A DNA stretch of 64,000 bases from Haloferula sp. BvORR071. Lineage in GTDB: Bacteria; Verrucomicrobiota; Verrucomicrobiia; Verrucomicrobiales; Akkermansiaceae. Below, one piece after another: positions 32,843 to 43,600 of the stretch (position 1 is its first letter; each line of letters opens with the position of its first letter). The notes below the pieces were generated by a model, which had not been told where the DNA came from, ran no database searches, and was given only the letters and a program-made list of their open reading frames with translations. Location of the stretch: positions 123,348-187,347 of the forward strand of contig NZ_BATP01000024.1 in assembly GCF_000739615.1 (NCBI RefSeq), in the 5' to 3' direction. The translations under genes were made by a program, and so were the position numbers.

Positions 32843-34561
32843 ATGTACGACAACAACAACCAGAACGACCACGACGTAGAGCCCCAAGCGGAGGCCGACG
32901 CCTCTCTCGCCAAGAAGCCGAACGCCTCCCCGGAAGAAGAGACGGCTCACGACGGAGACTTCGAAATCGCTCCTCCGGAACAAAATGGAAGGATGGAAAA
33001 GGGCGCGGTCTCGCCGGAGGATTCCAGTGAAGGAACACGGTTGCCCATCGCTCGCCTCCCAGCTGAAGATCATCCGCTAAACAAGATCCTCAAGAATCTG
33101 GATAAGAAGCTTCCGAAGAAGCAAGGCAAGGTCCTGAAGGATGAGGATGTGGCGGAGGTCATTCGCGACTTCTTTTACGGCGCGAAGGAATACCAGTTCC
33201 GCACGCCTGATGGTCGCTTCATTCCACTCTGCGGCGGCGACGTGCGGGTTCGGGTCATGCTCGACCTCGTCGAGCGGGGATACACGGACGATGAACTGAA
33301 GGCGGCAGTTACGGACGCGATCATCCAGATTCAGAACCAACACTCGATGGACAGCGTCCTTTCTGCTGCTGGGTTCAGCTGCGGCCTGCATCAGTCACCG
33401 TCCGGGGATCGCGTCCTCATCCCTTCCGAAGCTTCCGCGCCGGATGCTTCTCCCGGCAACTACGGAAACCTGCATGCGTTCATCGTTCGGTTACTCGGCG
33501 ACGAACAGGCAACGCACCTGTATGGAGTGCTCTCTGTGTTCGCGCGGCATATGCGCAGCATCCGTGCTGACCAGAACATGGTCTGGGCTCGCCAGCCGCT
33601 CCCGGCCGTCGCATTTGCGGGACCGAAGGGTTGTGGCAAGACACTCCTCCTTGCCCTTGTCGCACGGATGTTCGGCCAACGCACCGCGAACCCCTACCGT
33701 TACTTCAAGGGAGAAACTCGGTTCAATTCCGAACTCATCTCGGCTGAGGTTCTGGTGATTGACGACGAAATGGCCGCGAAGGATCACAAAACTCGCGATA
33801 GCATTGCCCAGTCGATCAAGCAGTGGATGTTCTCGAACGAGGTTCGCGTGGAGAAGAAGTACTGTAACCCGGTCATGATGCCTGTTCACAGCCTCCTAAT
33901 GTTTGCGCTGAACGATGGGAACTTGCTCTGCCTTCCCACACTGGACGAATCGATGGGAGACAAGATCTCGCTCCTAAAGGTTCAGAAGGTCGATGGCACG
34001 TTCCCGGTCGACCCGGAGGCCAAGGACGAGATGATCGACTTGCTCTTCAGCGAGGTACCTCATCTCCTCCACTACCTGCTCGAAGAGCACCAGATCAAGG
34101 AGTCGGAACGCAACCACCGCACACGCATCGCCGCGTATCAACACCCGGAATTGTTGGAGGCGCTAAACGACCTGTCGCCGGAGACCGAACTGATGGAGAT
34201 CCTCTGCGAGGTGCTCAAGGACCGCTACATGATGAAGCTGCCGGACACAACTACCGAGCGGATCTTGCTGTGGAAGGGCAAAAGTTTCAAACTCCACCAG
34301 CTCCTGGAAGCGAGCAGCAAGGTGCCTGCACTCCGGCTTCGCCAGTTGCTCACTGCGAGCGGCGACCTCGGAACCAGGCTCTGGCACCTTCATTCGCAGT
34401 ATCCCGAAATTGTCCGCCGTGGAGCCAAGTCCAAGGGAGTTCGCACCTACGAGCTGCACCTGAACGAACACGACATTCTCCGCTTCATGCCTGAGCTTGA
34501 GGAGGAAATGCGCAAGTTCCGTGAAGGCCCGGATGGCGACGAAGAAGGGGCAGCGGCCTGA
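32843..34561 (+). CDS. SF3-like replicative helicase (primase-helicase family)
   Basis: A 572-residue ATPase. The first 75 residues are acidic and disordered. The helicase core shows Walker A GPKGCGKT (about 260-267), Walker B VLVIDDE (about 302-308) and a motif-C-like LLMFALND (about 350-357), as in P4/DUF5906-type helicases. The C-terminal 150 residues are helical and may form a winged-helix domain. Cotranscribed with the primase. It should unwind the origin of the integrated element. Family is firm; exact subfamily is not. Confidence 0.8.
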   Translation: MYDNNNQNDHDVEPQAEADASLAKKPNASPEEETAHDGDFEIAPPEQNGRMEKGAVSPEDSSEGTRLPIARLPAEDHPLNKILKNLDKKLPKKQGKVLKDEDVAEVIRDFFYGAKEYQFRTPDGRFIPLCGGDVRVRVMLDLVERGYTDDELKAAVTDAIIQIQNQHSMDSVLSAAGFSCGLHQSPSGDRVLIPSEASAPDASPGNYGNLHAFIVRLLGDEQATHLYGVLSVFARHMRSIRADQNMVWARQPLPAVAFAGPKGCGKTLLLALVARMFGQRTANPYRYFKGETRFNSELISAEVLVIDDEMAAKDHKTRDSIAQSIKQWMFSNEVRVEKKYCNPVMMPVHSLLMFALNDGNLLCLPTLDESMGDKISLLKVQKVDGTFPVDPEAKDEMIDLLFSEVPHLLHYLLEEHQIKESERNHRTRIAAYQHPELLEALNDLSPETELMEILCEVLKDRYMMKLPDTTTERILLWKGKSFKLHQLLEASSKVPALRLRQLLTASGDLGTRLWHLHSQYPEIVRRGAKSKGVRTYELHLNEHDILRFMPELEEEMRKFREGPDGDEEGAAA

Positions 34562-34577
34562 ACTATGGTCTCACGGG

Positions 34578-34614
34578 CAGGCAGGCGTCCTCGTTGACTG
34601 GGGACGCCTGCCTG
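34578..34614 (+). terminator. Strong hairpin after the primase-helicase operon
   Basis: Perfect 13-bp arms (caggcaggcgtcc / ggacgcctgcctg) with an 11-base loop, 16 bases after the helicase stop. No T-run. It separates the operon from the large recombinase gene and argues against a recombinase start codon inside the hairpin. Confidence 0.6.
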
Positions 34615-34653
34615 GGAAGGAACCCCCTACAAGTCTTATCGAGATATTGTGCA

Positions 34654-36513
34654 ATGTGGTGTAATCAAAGTTTGGCAATTCTACCAGACTATCAGGCAGA
34701 GACGCGGCGTGCTCCGCGATGTGTCACTCTCGTCCGCGTGAGCACCGCCGAACAGGCGGCGGACGGACGTGCGGGTATCGCTCGTCAGCGCGAAGTGGTC
34801 GAACGTGTCGCGCGGGAGAAACTTTACGATGTGGTGGAACAGATCGAACTCGTGGATGTCAGTGGAACCTCGCTCCACTACGCGCCAGAGATCATGGGTT
34901 TGATTGAACGGATCGAACGGAAGGAGATCGACATCGTCCTTTGTTCCGAAATGTCACGGCTGGGGAGGCCCGAGGAATTGAACTCGTTCGCACTCCTTGG
35001 AGCATGCCAGCGGAATGGCGTATTGCTTGATCTCGGCGGAACAATCCACGACCTCGCCTCGCCCGAAGGATTCTTGAGCGGAGGCATTTTGGCGCTGCTC
35101 GGTGGCCACGAGCGCATGCAGATGCTCAAGCGAATGATGCAGAGTAAGGAGGCTAAACGCGCACGCGGACAAAACCCTCAGAGCCACATCACGCTTCCCC
35201 TCGGCATTGGGTACGACAGGAAGGCAGAGCGCTATACGTTCACTCCTGACATCGTGAAGGTCATCGAAGCATATCGACTCATTGATGAGGAGGGTTTGCG
35301 CAATCTCAGTGAAATTGGAAGACGTGCAGGAAACTTGAGCGCGGCGACCACTAAGAACGCATTGAAGAACCCGGTTTATCGGGGGGTGAGAATCTACGAC
35401 AAGTTTCGGGACCAATCGAAGAAGACGGTGAAGAAGGGCGGACGGCAAGGGGATCGACCGAAGATCAAACGGCCGGCCGACCGCGTGATTGAGGTGAGAA
35501 TCTTTTCACCTGAGGATCAATGCGTGAGCGATGAACGCTGGAATAGAGTCCAAGAACTACTTCGAGGGATTAGGGAGAACCACGAGGTCGCCGTCGCCGA
35601 ACGTCACGAAGGAAACCTCCTTTCCGGGACGGCCAGATGCGGGTATTGTGGAACTCAGCGCATCTACTGCAAACGTCGGAACCGGAAGCTGTCGGAGAAG
35701 TCATCCACCAAAGGACACTACATCTGCCGGACACACCACGAGACGCAGACGAAGAAGGCGGGCAACGTGAAGTGCCGCCAGGGCTGGAGTCCCATGGAGG
35801 AGATGGACGAACTCCTTGAGGCATTTGTCTGCCGCTTCCTCGCCGATACGTCGTTTGTTGAGGCGGTGATCGCGAACGCGCGGACAAAGCAGGCGGGGAA
35901 GATCGTTTCGCTGGACTTCAGCGAGTCGATCAATGACAAGCTCGCTGACCTGGAGAAGCGCGACCGACGGATTGTTGACGCGCTGGTAGACGGAGCAATC
36001 TCGACCGCAGAAGCGAAGGAGCGGCGGATGAAAATCGAACAGGAGAAAGCATTCCTCGTCCGATCGGTCGGGTCTAGCAGCGAGCAATCATCCGACCAGG
36101 ACGAGCTATCGGATATTGCACGCCAGATTGCCGAAGGCGTGAAGGGATGGCCCGCTCAGGGAACCACCAAGGAGAAGAAGGCATTCCTTCAGCGGATTTT
36201 CTCGGAGATATATTTCCGTGGACCGGAGATCACCGCGTTCAGGATCGCGCCGGGACTGCTAGGCCCGAATTTGGGAAACTGGTCGTTCATCGCCGACATC
36301 CCGGTCTCTCTCGATCCGCCGGTGCGATTGAAGGAGCCTGAGCCCGAGGTGGTGGTGCCGGAAGGGCACTTCCATTGCAAGGCGTGCAAGACTAACAAAC
36401 CGAAGGAAGGTTTCTACCCGGGTAACAACTCTACGTGTCGCCGCTGCCGAAACCAAGCCAATACAAAACTGAAGCGCCGAAATCGCAGTGTGAAATCCGA
36501 CGGCGGCGAGTAG
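34654..36513 (+). CDS. Large serine recombinase (integrase)
   Basis: A 619-residue integrase of the phiC31/TP901 type that would insert and excise the element. Catalytic domain: TLVRVSTAEQAADGRAGIAR with Ser near residue 29, then SEMSRLGRPEEL. The recombinase domain follows (GIGYDRKAERYTFTPD, NPVYRGVRIY). The zinc ribbon has CGYCG (about 329) and further Cys/His, with a coiled-coil insert after it. An extra C-terminal Cys cluster (HCKACKTNKP...CRRCRNQ, about 573-605) is not part of standard large recombinases. The ATG is preferred over a TTG inside the upstream hairpin. Attachment sites could not be located by eye. Confidence 0.9.
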   Translation: MWCNQSLAILPDYQAETRRAPRCVTLVRVSTAEQAADGRAGIARQREVVERVAREKLYDVVEQIELVDVSGTSLHYAPEIMGLIERIERKEIDIVLCSEMSRLGRPEELNSFALLGACQRNGVLLDLGGTIHDLASPEGFLSGGILALLGGHERMQMLKRMMQSKEAKRARGQNPQSHITLPLGIGYDRKAERYTFTPDIVKVIEAYRLIDEEGLRNLSEIGRRAGNLSAATTKNALKNPVYRGVRIYDKFRDQSKKTVKKGGRQGDRPKIKRPADRVIEVRIFSPEDQCVSDERWNRVQELLRGIRENHEVAVAERHEGNLLSGTARCGYCGTQRIYCKRRNRKLSEKSSTKGHYICRTHHETQTKKAGNVKCRQGWSPMEEMDELLEAFVCRFLADTSFVEAVIANARTKQAGKIVSLDFSESINDKLADLEKRDRRIVDALVDGAISTAEAKERRMKIEQEKAFLVRSVGSSSEQSSDQDELSDIARQIAEGVKGWPAQGTTKEKKAFLQRIFSEIYFRGPEITAFRIAPGLLGPNLGNWSFIADIPVSLDPPVRLKEPEPEVVVPEGHFHCKACKTNKPKEGFYPGNNSTCRRCRNQANTKLKRRNRSVKSDGGE

Positions 36514-36571
36514 GGTTAGGTTCGCATGCCTTATTTCTTGGATTATCCGAAGGAAGACCTAGTAGGAGCGG

Positions 36572-36910
36572 GTGGATTCACCCATTGGTCAAAGCCAGAA
36601 CGACATTCCCATTGAGGTCTTCAGTGATACCGAGAAATTGGCTGACGAAAACGGCATTCCGTTAGAGGCCGTTCGAACTGGCAACAACGCAGCATGGCGT
36701 TGCCCATGTGGGTATTCCAGGCCGCTATTGGGCAGAACCGGTACCGGGGTTCTCCCAGCCACTAACACGCTTGTTCAGTGTGGCGGATGTAAGCGGTGTT
36801 ACTTCCTGCTCCCAGAGAGCCCACAAGGGCGCGTCCTGATGGTCCGCGAGGTCACTCCACCCATCACGACTTTGGTTGCATCGGGTGATGATGACGAACC
36901 AATGGATTAG
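36572..36910 (+). CDS. Small zinc-binding hypothetical protein
   Basis: A 112-residue product starting at GTG. It has WRCPCGYSRPLL and QCGGCKRCYFLLPES, giving a likely four-Cys zinc site of the ribbon kind. No known family. It overlaps the next small gene by 23 bases and precedes the STAND gene, so the three may form one unit. Confidence 0.55.
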   Translation: MDSPIGQSQNDIPIEVFSDTEKLADENGIPLEAVRTGNNAAWRCPCGYSRPLLGRTGTGVLPATNTLVQCGGCKRCYFLLPESPQGRVLMVREVTPPITTLVASGDDDEPMD

Positions 36911-37076
36911 TCCGGCGGGAGCGCAGAACGTCGATGAGACCGCGCTGCCGCTATCGACGATCTGGATTCAAGAAGTGATTGCCCGGGATTCCGGAGACGG
37001 TCCCGAGTTTGCAGATCTGAGCTTGGTAAGCATACTACAGGCGGTCGGCACCAGGCCCAAATCACCGGCGAACTAG
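36888..37076 (+). CDS. Small hypothetical protein
   Basis: A 62-residue acidic product (MMTNQWISPAGAQNVDETAL, then IWIQEVIARDSGDGPEFADL). It is too short for family assignment. Its overlap with the preceding zinc-ribbon gene and its position 105 bases before the STAND gene are the only support. Confidence 0.4.
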   Translation: MMTNQWISPAGAQNVDETALPLSTIWIQEVIARDSGDGPEFADLSLVSILQAVGTRPKSPAN

Positions 37077-37181
37077 AAAAGCAAGCCGATCAGACTGGAA
37101 TCGCGGGAGGACCTGAGACTCCATTCGTGGGGGAGGCCACCATGCTCTTCCCACGCACAGGAGAATCGGTAAGGCTCCCCT

Positions 37182-39854
37182 GTGCTCGAACGCGAACCAT
37201 TGATCAGTAGCATTGCCTCCCGGCTGTCCTGGCTTTCCGGCTATCTCAAGCTTCAGGCTTCTCAGAACCTCACTTCGCCTGCGGTCCTGGCGGAGGATTT
37301 TTTTTCCAGGTTGCTCAACATGGTTTTCGATTGCGATCTGGTAAACGCAAATACACTCAAAAGGAATTACCCGGGCATCGATCTTGAAGATGCCGCCCGG
37401 CGGCTTGCATATCAGATTACCATTGATGATTCCGGCAAGAAGATCCGCGAAGTTCACGAGATGGCGGTTCGAACAAAGATGTCCGAACGCTACGATCAGA
37501 TTGTCATCTTCTTTCTTGTCAACAAGAGCCCAACACAGCCGAAGGCGTCCGCAAACTTCGAGCCTTGCCGGGATCCTGCCATCCGAACCACGGATCTCTC
37601 GGAATTCCTTTCGCATGTCCGCACGCTAGAACTGGATCGTATCGCCGCCGTCGAGGCGTTTCTCCAGAAGGAAATCCGCATTCCCGGCAGACCGGCTGGT
37701 ACCGAGCGGGAGTTGGTCTACAATCTTCCGTTCTCTTCGATCGGGCCGCTACTTAAAGGCCGGGACGAAGTTTTTTCTACATTGCGGAAACACTTCGACG
37801 AACCAGCAACGGAGAATTCGTCTTCAGGGGCTCGCAACCATTCGGAAGGGGGGCGACCCGTCGTCATTCATGCCTTGGGTGGCGTGGGCAAAACCCGCCT
37901 CGCGGTTGAGTATGCCTGGCGTCACAAGAATGACTACCGGGCTTTGTTCTACGTTTCGGCATCGGAGCCTGTGACATTGAAAGCGCAGATTGCTGCTTTA
38001 GCTTCACCGGATCTAATGGGTCTTCAACCGGTTGCGGATTTGGAGGAACAGTACTCTAACGCTCTTCAGTGGTTCCGGGACAGAAGCGGTTGGCTTCTGA
38101 TCCTCGACAATGTGGACACGCGTGAATCTATCTCTGCAATCCTTCGATTGATGCCTAATTTTGTCCGCGGACACGTTTGCATTACAAGTCGTAGCGCTGA
38201 ATGGCCCGCAAGCGTGTTTTCTATCGATCTGGCCTTTCTCGAAGATGATGATGGTCGCGACTACCTCCTTGAATCGACTCAAGGATTGCGAGCATCGACG
38301 GGTGATGACGGGAACCTTTCGGGCAGACTCTCGGCTAGGTTAGGAGGGCTCCCCCTGGCATTGGAACATGCAGCTGCCTACATCAAGAAACTGCGCCTCG
38401 GATTTGCGGGATATTTGTCGAAGCTGGATACAGCGGCAGCCGCTGTCCTCGACTGGAGAGGAGCAAGCATGGTTGAATATCCGGTATCCGTTGCACAGAC
38501 CTGGCTGGTTACGTTCGGTGAGCTCTCAAAGTCTGAACGCCTCCTTTTAGGCATGCTTTCGTTCGTTGATTCGGGAGCGATTCCCCGATGGTTGTTCAGC
38601 GGCTCCCAAGCGGGAGAGAGCATCGAGGAAGTTCTAGGAGGGCTAGCTGTATGGCATTTTGCGACATGGACCGGAGATGGGACCGGTTGCACCATTCACC
38701 CACTTGTCTCCGAGGTAACGCGACATCAGATTTCCAGCAGCCAAAATCAGGCGCTCTTTCTGGAAGGGCTGAAGAGGCTTGTCGACAGCGCTGAGATCGG
38801 CAATCCTCAAGATCCAACCCGTTGGGACCGCTGGGACGCTATCCTTCCCCATGTAATCCGGATGGTCGAACACCTGGAGGTCGAACAAATGTGGCGTCCT
38901 GCAATTGTGTGGAAGAACCGGGCAGCCGTTTTTGAGCAATCTAGAGCTCACTATGAGTCGTCGGCCCGGATGTTGGATCAAGCCTGGGACCTTGTTCAGC
39001 TCAGACTTAGGGAGGAGGACGATCTTTATACCACTGTGCTCAACAATTGGGCGGGCGACCTAAGATTGAGGGGGCAGTTTGACGAAGCTGAGACTCTATA
39101 CCGTCGCGCGCTGAAATTAGCGGAAATGCAGTATGGTCGTCGTCATGACCAACTGGTTGTTCCGCTTAACAATCTCGGAGAACTACTACGCGCCAACCAC
39201 AAAATCGCAGAAGCACGCGATGTTTTCCGCCGCGCTCTTGATCTTGTTACTCTCTCCGAGGAAACGCGGAAGTCGATGCTGTCGATCTGCCTCAGTTCTC
39301 TGGGGGAAACCCTCTTCGTTCTAGGTGAGACGGAAGAGGCGGAGTCTATGCTCAGGAAGTCGCTTGAAGCGGACGAAAAAGAGCACGGTAAGAGCAATCC
39401 TTGGCAGACGGTTTGTTTGAACAACCTGGGTGAGCTACTGAGGCAGAGTGGCCGTTTAATCGAGGCAGAAGATGCCTTCCGCCTCGCATTCGATCTGGAC
39501 ACAGAATATCGTGGAAAAAGTCACCCCCATGTCGCCCGAGTTCTCAACAATTGGGCGTTGTTGAAAGTGGCCCACGGGCAACTGGAGGATGCGGAATCCA
39601 AACTTCGGCAGGCTGTCCAGATCGATCAGGACGCTTTTGGGGCAAATCATCCGACTTTGGCTCCTGACTTCCTCAATCTTTCGGAGATTCTCTTTCGACA
39701 GAAGAAGTATGCCGAAGCTCTTTTCTTCATAGAGAGAGCGGTCTCAATCTATAATGTTCACGGCGTCGAGGGTGGTCATGTGCCTCCAGAAGCGTCCGTG
39801 GCGGCCGACCTCATGCAAAGGATACGAGAGAGAGTCGATTCTCCTCCCGATTGA
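37182..39854 (+). CDS. STAND NTPase: SMEK domain, NB-ARC and TPR repeats
   Basis: An 890-residue signalling ATPase of the kind used as phage sensors. The N-terminal 170 residues match the SMEK domain (SRLLNMVFDCDLVNANTLKR, PGIDLEDAARRLAYQIT, KIREVHEM), which has the look of a nuclease-like effector with ID...YQIT. The NB-ARC part has Walker A GGVGKT (about 233), Walker B WLLILDNVD (about 305), CITSRS and GLPLALEHAAAYI (about 389). From about 590 to 880, TPR repeats (ALKLAEMQYG, LNNLGELLR) form the sensor. Starts at GTG. Likely a single-gene abortive-infection system. Confidence 0.82.
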   Translation: MLEREPLISSIASRLSWLSGYLKLQASQNLTSPAVLAEDFFSRLLNMVFDCDLVNANTLKRNYPGIDLEDAARRLAYQITIDDSGKKIREVHEMAVRTKMSERYDQIVIFFLVNKSPTQPKASANFEPCRDPAIRTTDLSEFLSHVRTLELDRIAAVEAFLQKEIRIPGRPAGTERELVYNLPFSSIGPLLKGRDEVFSTLRKHFDEPATENSSSGARNHSEGGRPVVIHALGGVGKTRLAVEYAWRHKNDYRALFYVSASEPVTLKAQIAALASPDLMGLQPVADLEEQYSNALQWFRDRSGWLLILDNVDTRESISAILRLMPNFVRGHVCITSRSAEWPASVFSIDLAFLEDDDGRDYLLESTQGLRASTGDDGNLSGRLSARLGGLPLALEHAAAYIKKLRLGFAGYLSKLDTAAAAVLDWRGASMVEYPVSVAQTWLVTFGELSKSERLLLGMLSFVDSGAIPRWLFSGSQAGESIEEVLGGLAVWHFATWTGDGTGCTIHPLVSEVTRHQISSSQNQALFLEGLKRLVDSAEIGNPQDPTRWDRWDAILPHVIRMVEHLEVEQMWRPAIVWKNRAAVFEQSRAHYESSARMLDQAWDLVQLRLREEDDLYTTVLNNWAGDLRLRGQFDEAETLYRRALKLAEMQYGRRHDQLVVPLNNLGELLRANHKIAEARDVFRRALDLVTLSEETRKSMLSICLSSLGETLFVLGETEEAESMLRKSLEADEKEHGKSNPWQTVCLNNLGELLRQSGRLIEAEDAFRLAFDLDTEYRGKSHPHVARVLNNWALLKVAHGQLEDAESKLRQAVQIDQDAFGANHPTLAPDFLNLSEILFRQKKYAEALFFIERAVSIYNVHGVEGGHVPPEASVAADLMQRIRERVDSPPD

Positions 39855-39975
39855 CGCCTACTTTTGTCGTCGTCGAAGCGGAACTGAGGATCGGCTCCTG
39901 CGTAGTCCGTTAAAGGCTTTGTGGTAGGAACAGACGCCGAGATCGTAGCGGTCCGAATGGCTGTTCCGGAGGGCG

Positions 39976-40614
39976 TCAGGAAACCCGAACCCGGTCGCGG
40001 AGATAGCGAGAGATCGTTGCGGGGGATACACCGAGTTCACGGGAGATGGCTGCGTTCGACATTCCCTCCACTGCCAGGGCAAGCGCTCGCGCCTTCCGTT
40101 CGCCCGCCTCTTCAACCGGTGACGTTTCCCGTGCGTCCCGCGGTATCTCGGAGCGTTTTGGGCGTGCGGCAGGTCTCTTCGTCGTCGTGTGGGGCTTGAA
40201 CTGACGGAGAAGGCTCTCGAACGCCGCAAAGAGCAAAATGGGCGGGAGGCTTGCGATCGCGGCAGGGACGATGCCCTTCTTCGCGTGTGCCACGTTGAAC
40301 GCCACCGACACCAGAGTGATCACCACAACCAGCGAGAAGAACCAGCGACGGTCCTTCTCTGCTCCCCTGGCGGACGCCTGGAACGCCGAAAGCGAGAAGA
40401 TGATTGCGGCTCCGTCAACCAAGATCGGGAGGAGCCAGGCTGCGCTGGCAGAAAGAGCGCCCGTCTCAATCGCTAGGGAGCGGAGTGCCTCATAGGAGAG
40501 GGCAAATGAGGCCACGCCAAGAAAGCCCACCATTGCGACGGTCGCTCGCGCGACCCAGCGGCTGCCTTCGAAGTTTGCAGGAGAATCAGCAGTGAGATTG
40601 GAAGTGTGCGTCAT
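39976..40614 (-). CDS. DUF2637-like membrane protein with C-terminal helix-turn-helix
   Basis: A 212-residue protein starting at MTHTSNLTADS. Four TM helices (residues about 18-130, with ASFALSYEALRSLA and LLPILVDGAAIIFSLSAF) match DUF2637 proteins of mobile elements. A basic linker leads to a resolvase-like HTH at the end (GMSNAAISRELGVSPATISR). A membrane protein that also binds DNA could anchor or control the element. A longer start 42 bases upstream is less likely. Confidence 0.7.
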   Translation of the reverse strand: MTHTSNLTADSPANFEGSRWVARATVAMVGFLGVASFALSYEALRSLAIETGALSASAAWLLPILVDGAAIIFSLSAFQASARGAEKDRRWFFSLVVVITLVSVAFNVAHAKKGIVPAAIASLPPILLFAAFESLLRQFKPHTTTKRPAARPKRSEIPRDARETSPVEEAGERKARALALAVEGMSNAAISRELGVSPATISRYLRDRVRVS

Positions 40615-40690
40615 GCTCCAAAAAAGCATGGCGTACAACCATTCGTCCGCTCCCATCGCCGTTGAAGGCCGCGAAGTTTAAATACTCGGT

Positions 40691-43600
40691 TCAGTGGCTG
40701 TCTGCTGGATCGCTCTCCAGGCGCAATGCCTGCTCAAGGCGCGACCTCGACGAGCCGGATAGACGACGAATCCCGAAGATTCGCGCAACCTCGATCGGTA
40801 GATCAGTACCTTTGACTGCACTGGCGGCTGCCCTTAGCTCTGCGAACGAAACCTCCTCTAAACTGCGGACTTGCTCATCTGCTGAATGGCTACGGTAGGT
40901 GCTCCAGGAATCGGCCGCGTCGGAATTTGGCCAGATGAAGGAAGCCCCATCGGGATCTTTCCGACAGTGATGATTCTGGTGGGCTAACGTCCGGATACGC
41001 TCCCGAATCAGATTTCCTGCTCGCTGAAAGCCGTGCAATCTTGCGATCCGCTGGATCAGGAGATCCTCGTGGATCGGAGCCTCAGCCTGAACCGTATGGG
41101 CGATTAGCTCGGCCAGGCTCGCATCGTAGCCCTCGCTGTGGAAATGATCGGGCCGAACGATATCAGACACGATACTGAAGTCAGCAATGCGATAGCTCAA
41201 TTGTGGCGCTGCAATTCCAGTTGGCGATGCTGCTAGCCCGTCCGGGCCAGCAAGAGACGCAACCTCCTGTTCGTCCGATTGCAAGGCGACAGCTTCGGCT
41301 GCCTGGTGCAATAAGGCTTCGGCTTTCACTTCGTTGATGCGAGCCAGCAGCTTGTTGATCTCTCCCTCCTGATCATGCCACCAGTCAGTGGACCAGATTC
41401 GGTGGAGCTTCCACCCCAAGTCCTCAAGAACTGCTTGGCGGAGCTTATCACGATCTCGCGCGGTAGCCGCTCGGTGATAGGTCGCGCCATCACACTCCAC
41501 ACCGAGGAGGTAGCGGCCTGGGTTTTCAGGGTCTACCACGGCAAGGTCGACCCGGTAGCCTGAGCATCCGACTTGATGATGCACTTCAAACCCATTGGCA
41601 CGAATTCGGTCTGCCACCATACGTTCGAACTCGGAATCAGCCTCACCACTGCCTGAAGCTTGGGTCGCAGCAATCAGGGCTCGTGGGCCCCGGTCAGCGT
41701 AATCCAAGAAATACTTCAGATCTCTAACCCCGCGGGCTCGGCTGCGGGTCAAATCGATCTGGTCCGCCCTGAGGCCGCTGAAAACGAGCACTTCATGTTT
41801 CGCCCGGGTCACAGCCACGTTGAGGCGGCGCTCGCCACCGTCCCGATTGAGTGGGCCGAAATTCATCGAGATCTTGCCCGCTTCGTCCATCCCGTAGCAG
41901 ATCGAAAAGAAGATCACGTCGCGCTCGTCCCCCTGGACGTTCTCCAGGTTCTTCACGAACACGGATTCACCCTCGACGGGGGGCTCGTCGCCGAAGTGCT
42001 GCTCGATCTCTGGGAATTTGCGACGTTCCTCATCCAACAGGTTTTCTATGAGCTGCTGCTGGGCTTGGCTGAAAGTCACCACCCCGTAGGAACGGCGCGC
42101 CGCCCTTTCGTCGCGGAGCCGCGAAGTTAGCTCCTTCACCAAGGCTTCTGCTTCGACCCGGTTGGTGCGGGATTTTCCCTTGTCGTACCGCGCACCCGCC
42201 AAGTGACGGAACCGTACGCCGCCGTGGGCCATTTCCGGGGACGGGAAAGTGAGCAAGTTGTTGTCGTAATACTGGCGGTTGCTGAACGTGATGAGACCTT
42301 CATGGCGGCTCCGATAATGCCATTGCAGACGTTTGTGGCGCAGCCCGTGGGTCATCAGTTCGTCAAGGATGCTCTCCAAGTCCTTGTGCTCCTCTGGCGT
42401 AATGTCGTCCTCGTCGTCGCTACCGCCTCCGCTGAAGAAGTTTGTCGGGGGAAGCTGCTTCGGATCTCCTACAATGATAAGCTGCCGGCCACGGGCTATG
42501 GCACCAATCGAATCCCATACCGGAATCTGGGAAGCCTCATCGAAAATCACCACGTCGAAGCTCTCATGTGAGGCTTCCAAATATTGGGCAACCGACAGCG
42601 GGCTCATCAGTACGCACGGTTTCAACCGGGGAAGCAGCGTCGGGATCCGCCCGAGCAGTTGGCGAACCGGGATGTGGCGCATACGTTTGCCGATCTCCTT
42701 TCGGAGCAGCCCGATCTCCGCCTTCGGAATGTCGTCATCACCACGATCACGGGGAATGCCCGCAGCGAGGCGAGCCCGGATAAGATCTCGGGAGAGATTC
42801 GCGAGCTTGTCGTCCAGTTCACGAAATCGCTCGATCCGCTCGTTGTGTTCGCGGCCAAAGAATTCGCGGAGCGCCGGCTCTTTTTCGATGACGGCAAATA
42901 GCATCGCCCGTCGGAAGCTCCGCTCAAAGAGGCTGGGAATGTCATCCACCTGTCCATCCGTCGACTCCAGTCGGGCTACTACGGTCATGAGCCCCATGCC
43001 AACCGACTCCCGGCGGGCCCTCTGCCAGGAGCACCACTCGCGGATTTTCGGCCACGCTCCAGAGGCTCTGTCCGAAAGGGCGAGAATGGTGGCCAGATGA
43101 TCTGACGAAGTGTCGATCCTATCGCGCCGCAACCGGACCTCGTGGGCAAACGAATCCAACGTGACGTGCAAGGAAGCAAGCGCTTCGCCAAACTGCGCCA
43201 TCCTGGTCCCGACAGCGGTTTCCGGGGCATAGGCCAATGGCCCTTCGGTGAATAGGCTCGCGAGGAGATTTCGAAACTGTGCGAGCCAACCAAGGTCATC
43301 TCCGGCAAAGGCAAGCACCCGCGCATGGAGCTTTCCTCCCCACTCGCGAGCACGCGTCATGGCTTCGACCGAGGGTTCTCCCTTATTCCAGATGATGCCA
43401 AGGCACGCCTGCGCCACTTGCGCGGCCGTAACAAACCCAGAGTCGATGGCGCGAAGCCGGGGAGCATCCCGCAGGAAAGCCGACAGCACTCCTTCGACTG
43501 CCGTAAAATGATGCGCGACCTCGTCCAGTGCTGACCGTCGCAAGGATGAAGAGCCCACGAGTTCACTATAAGCCGAGTCGTAGCCTAGAACGGTTTGCCG

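Noticed and set aside
34594..34653. TTG start for the large serine recombinase
   Set aside because: It lies inside a strong hairpin that ends the previous operon. The ATG at 34654 still leaves the full catalytic domain.
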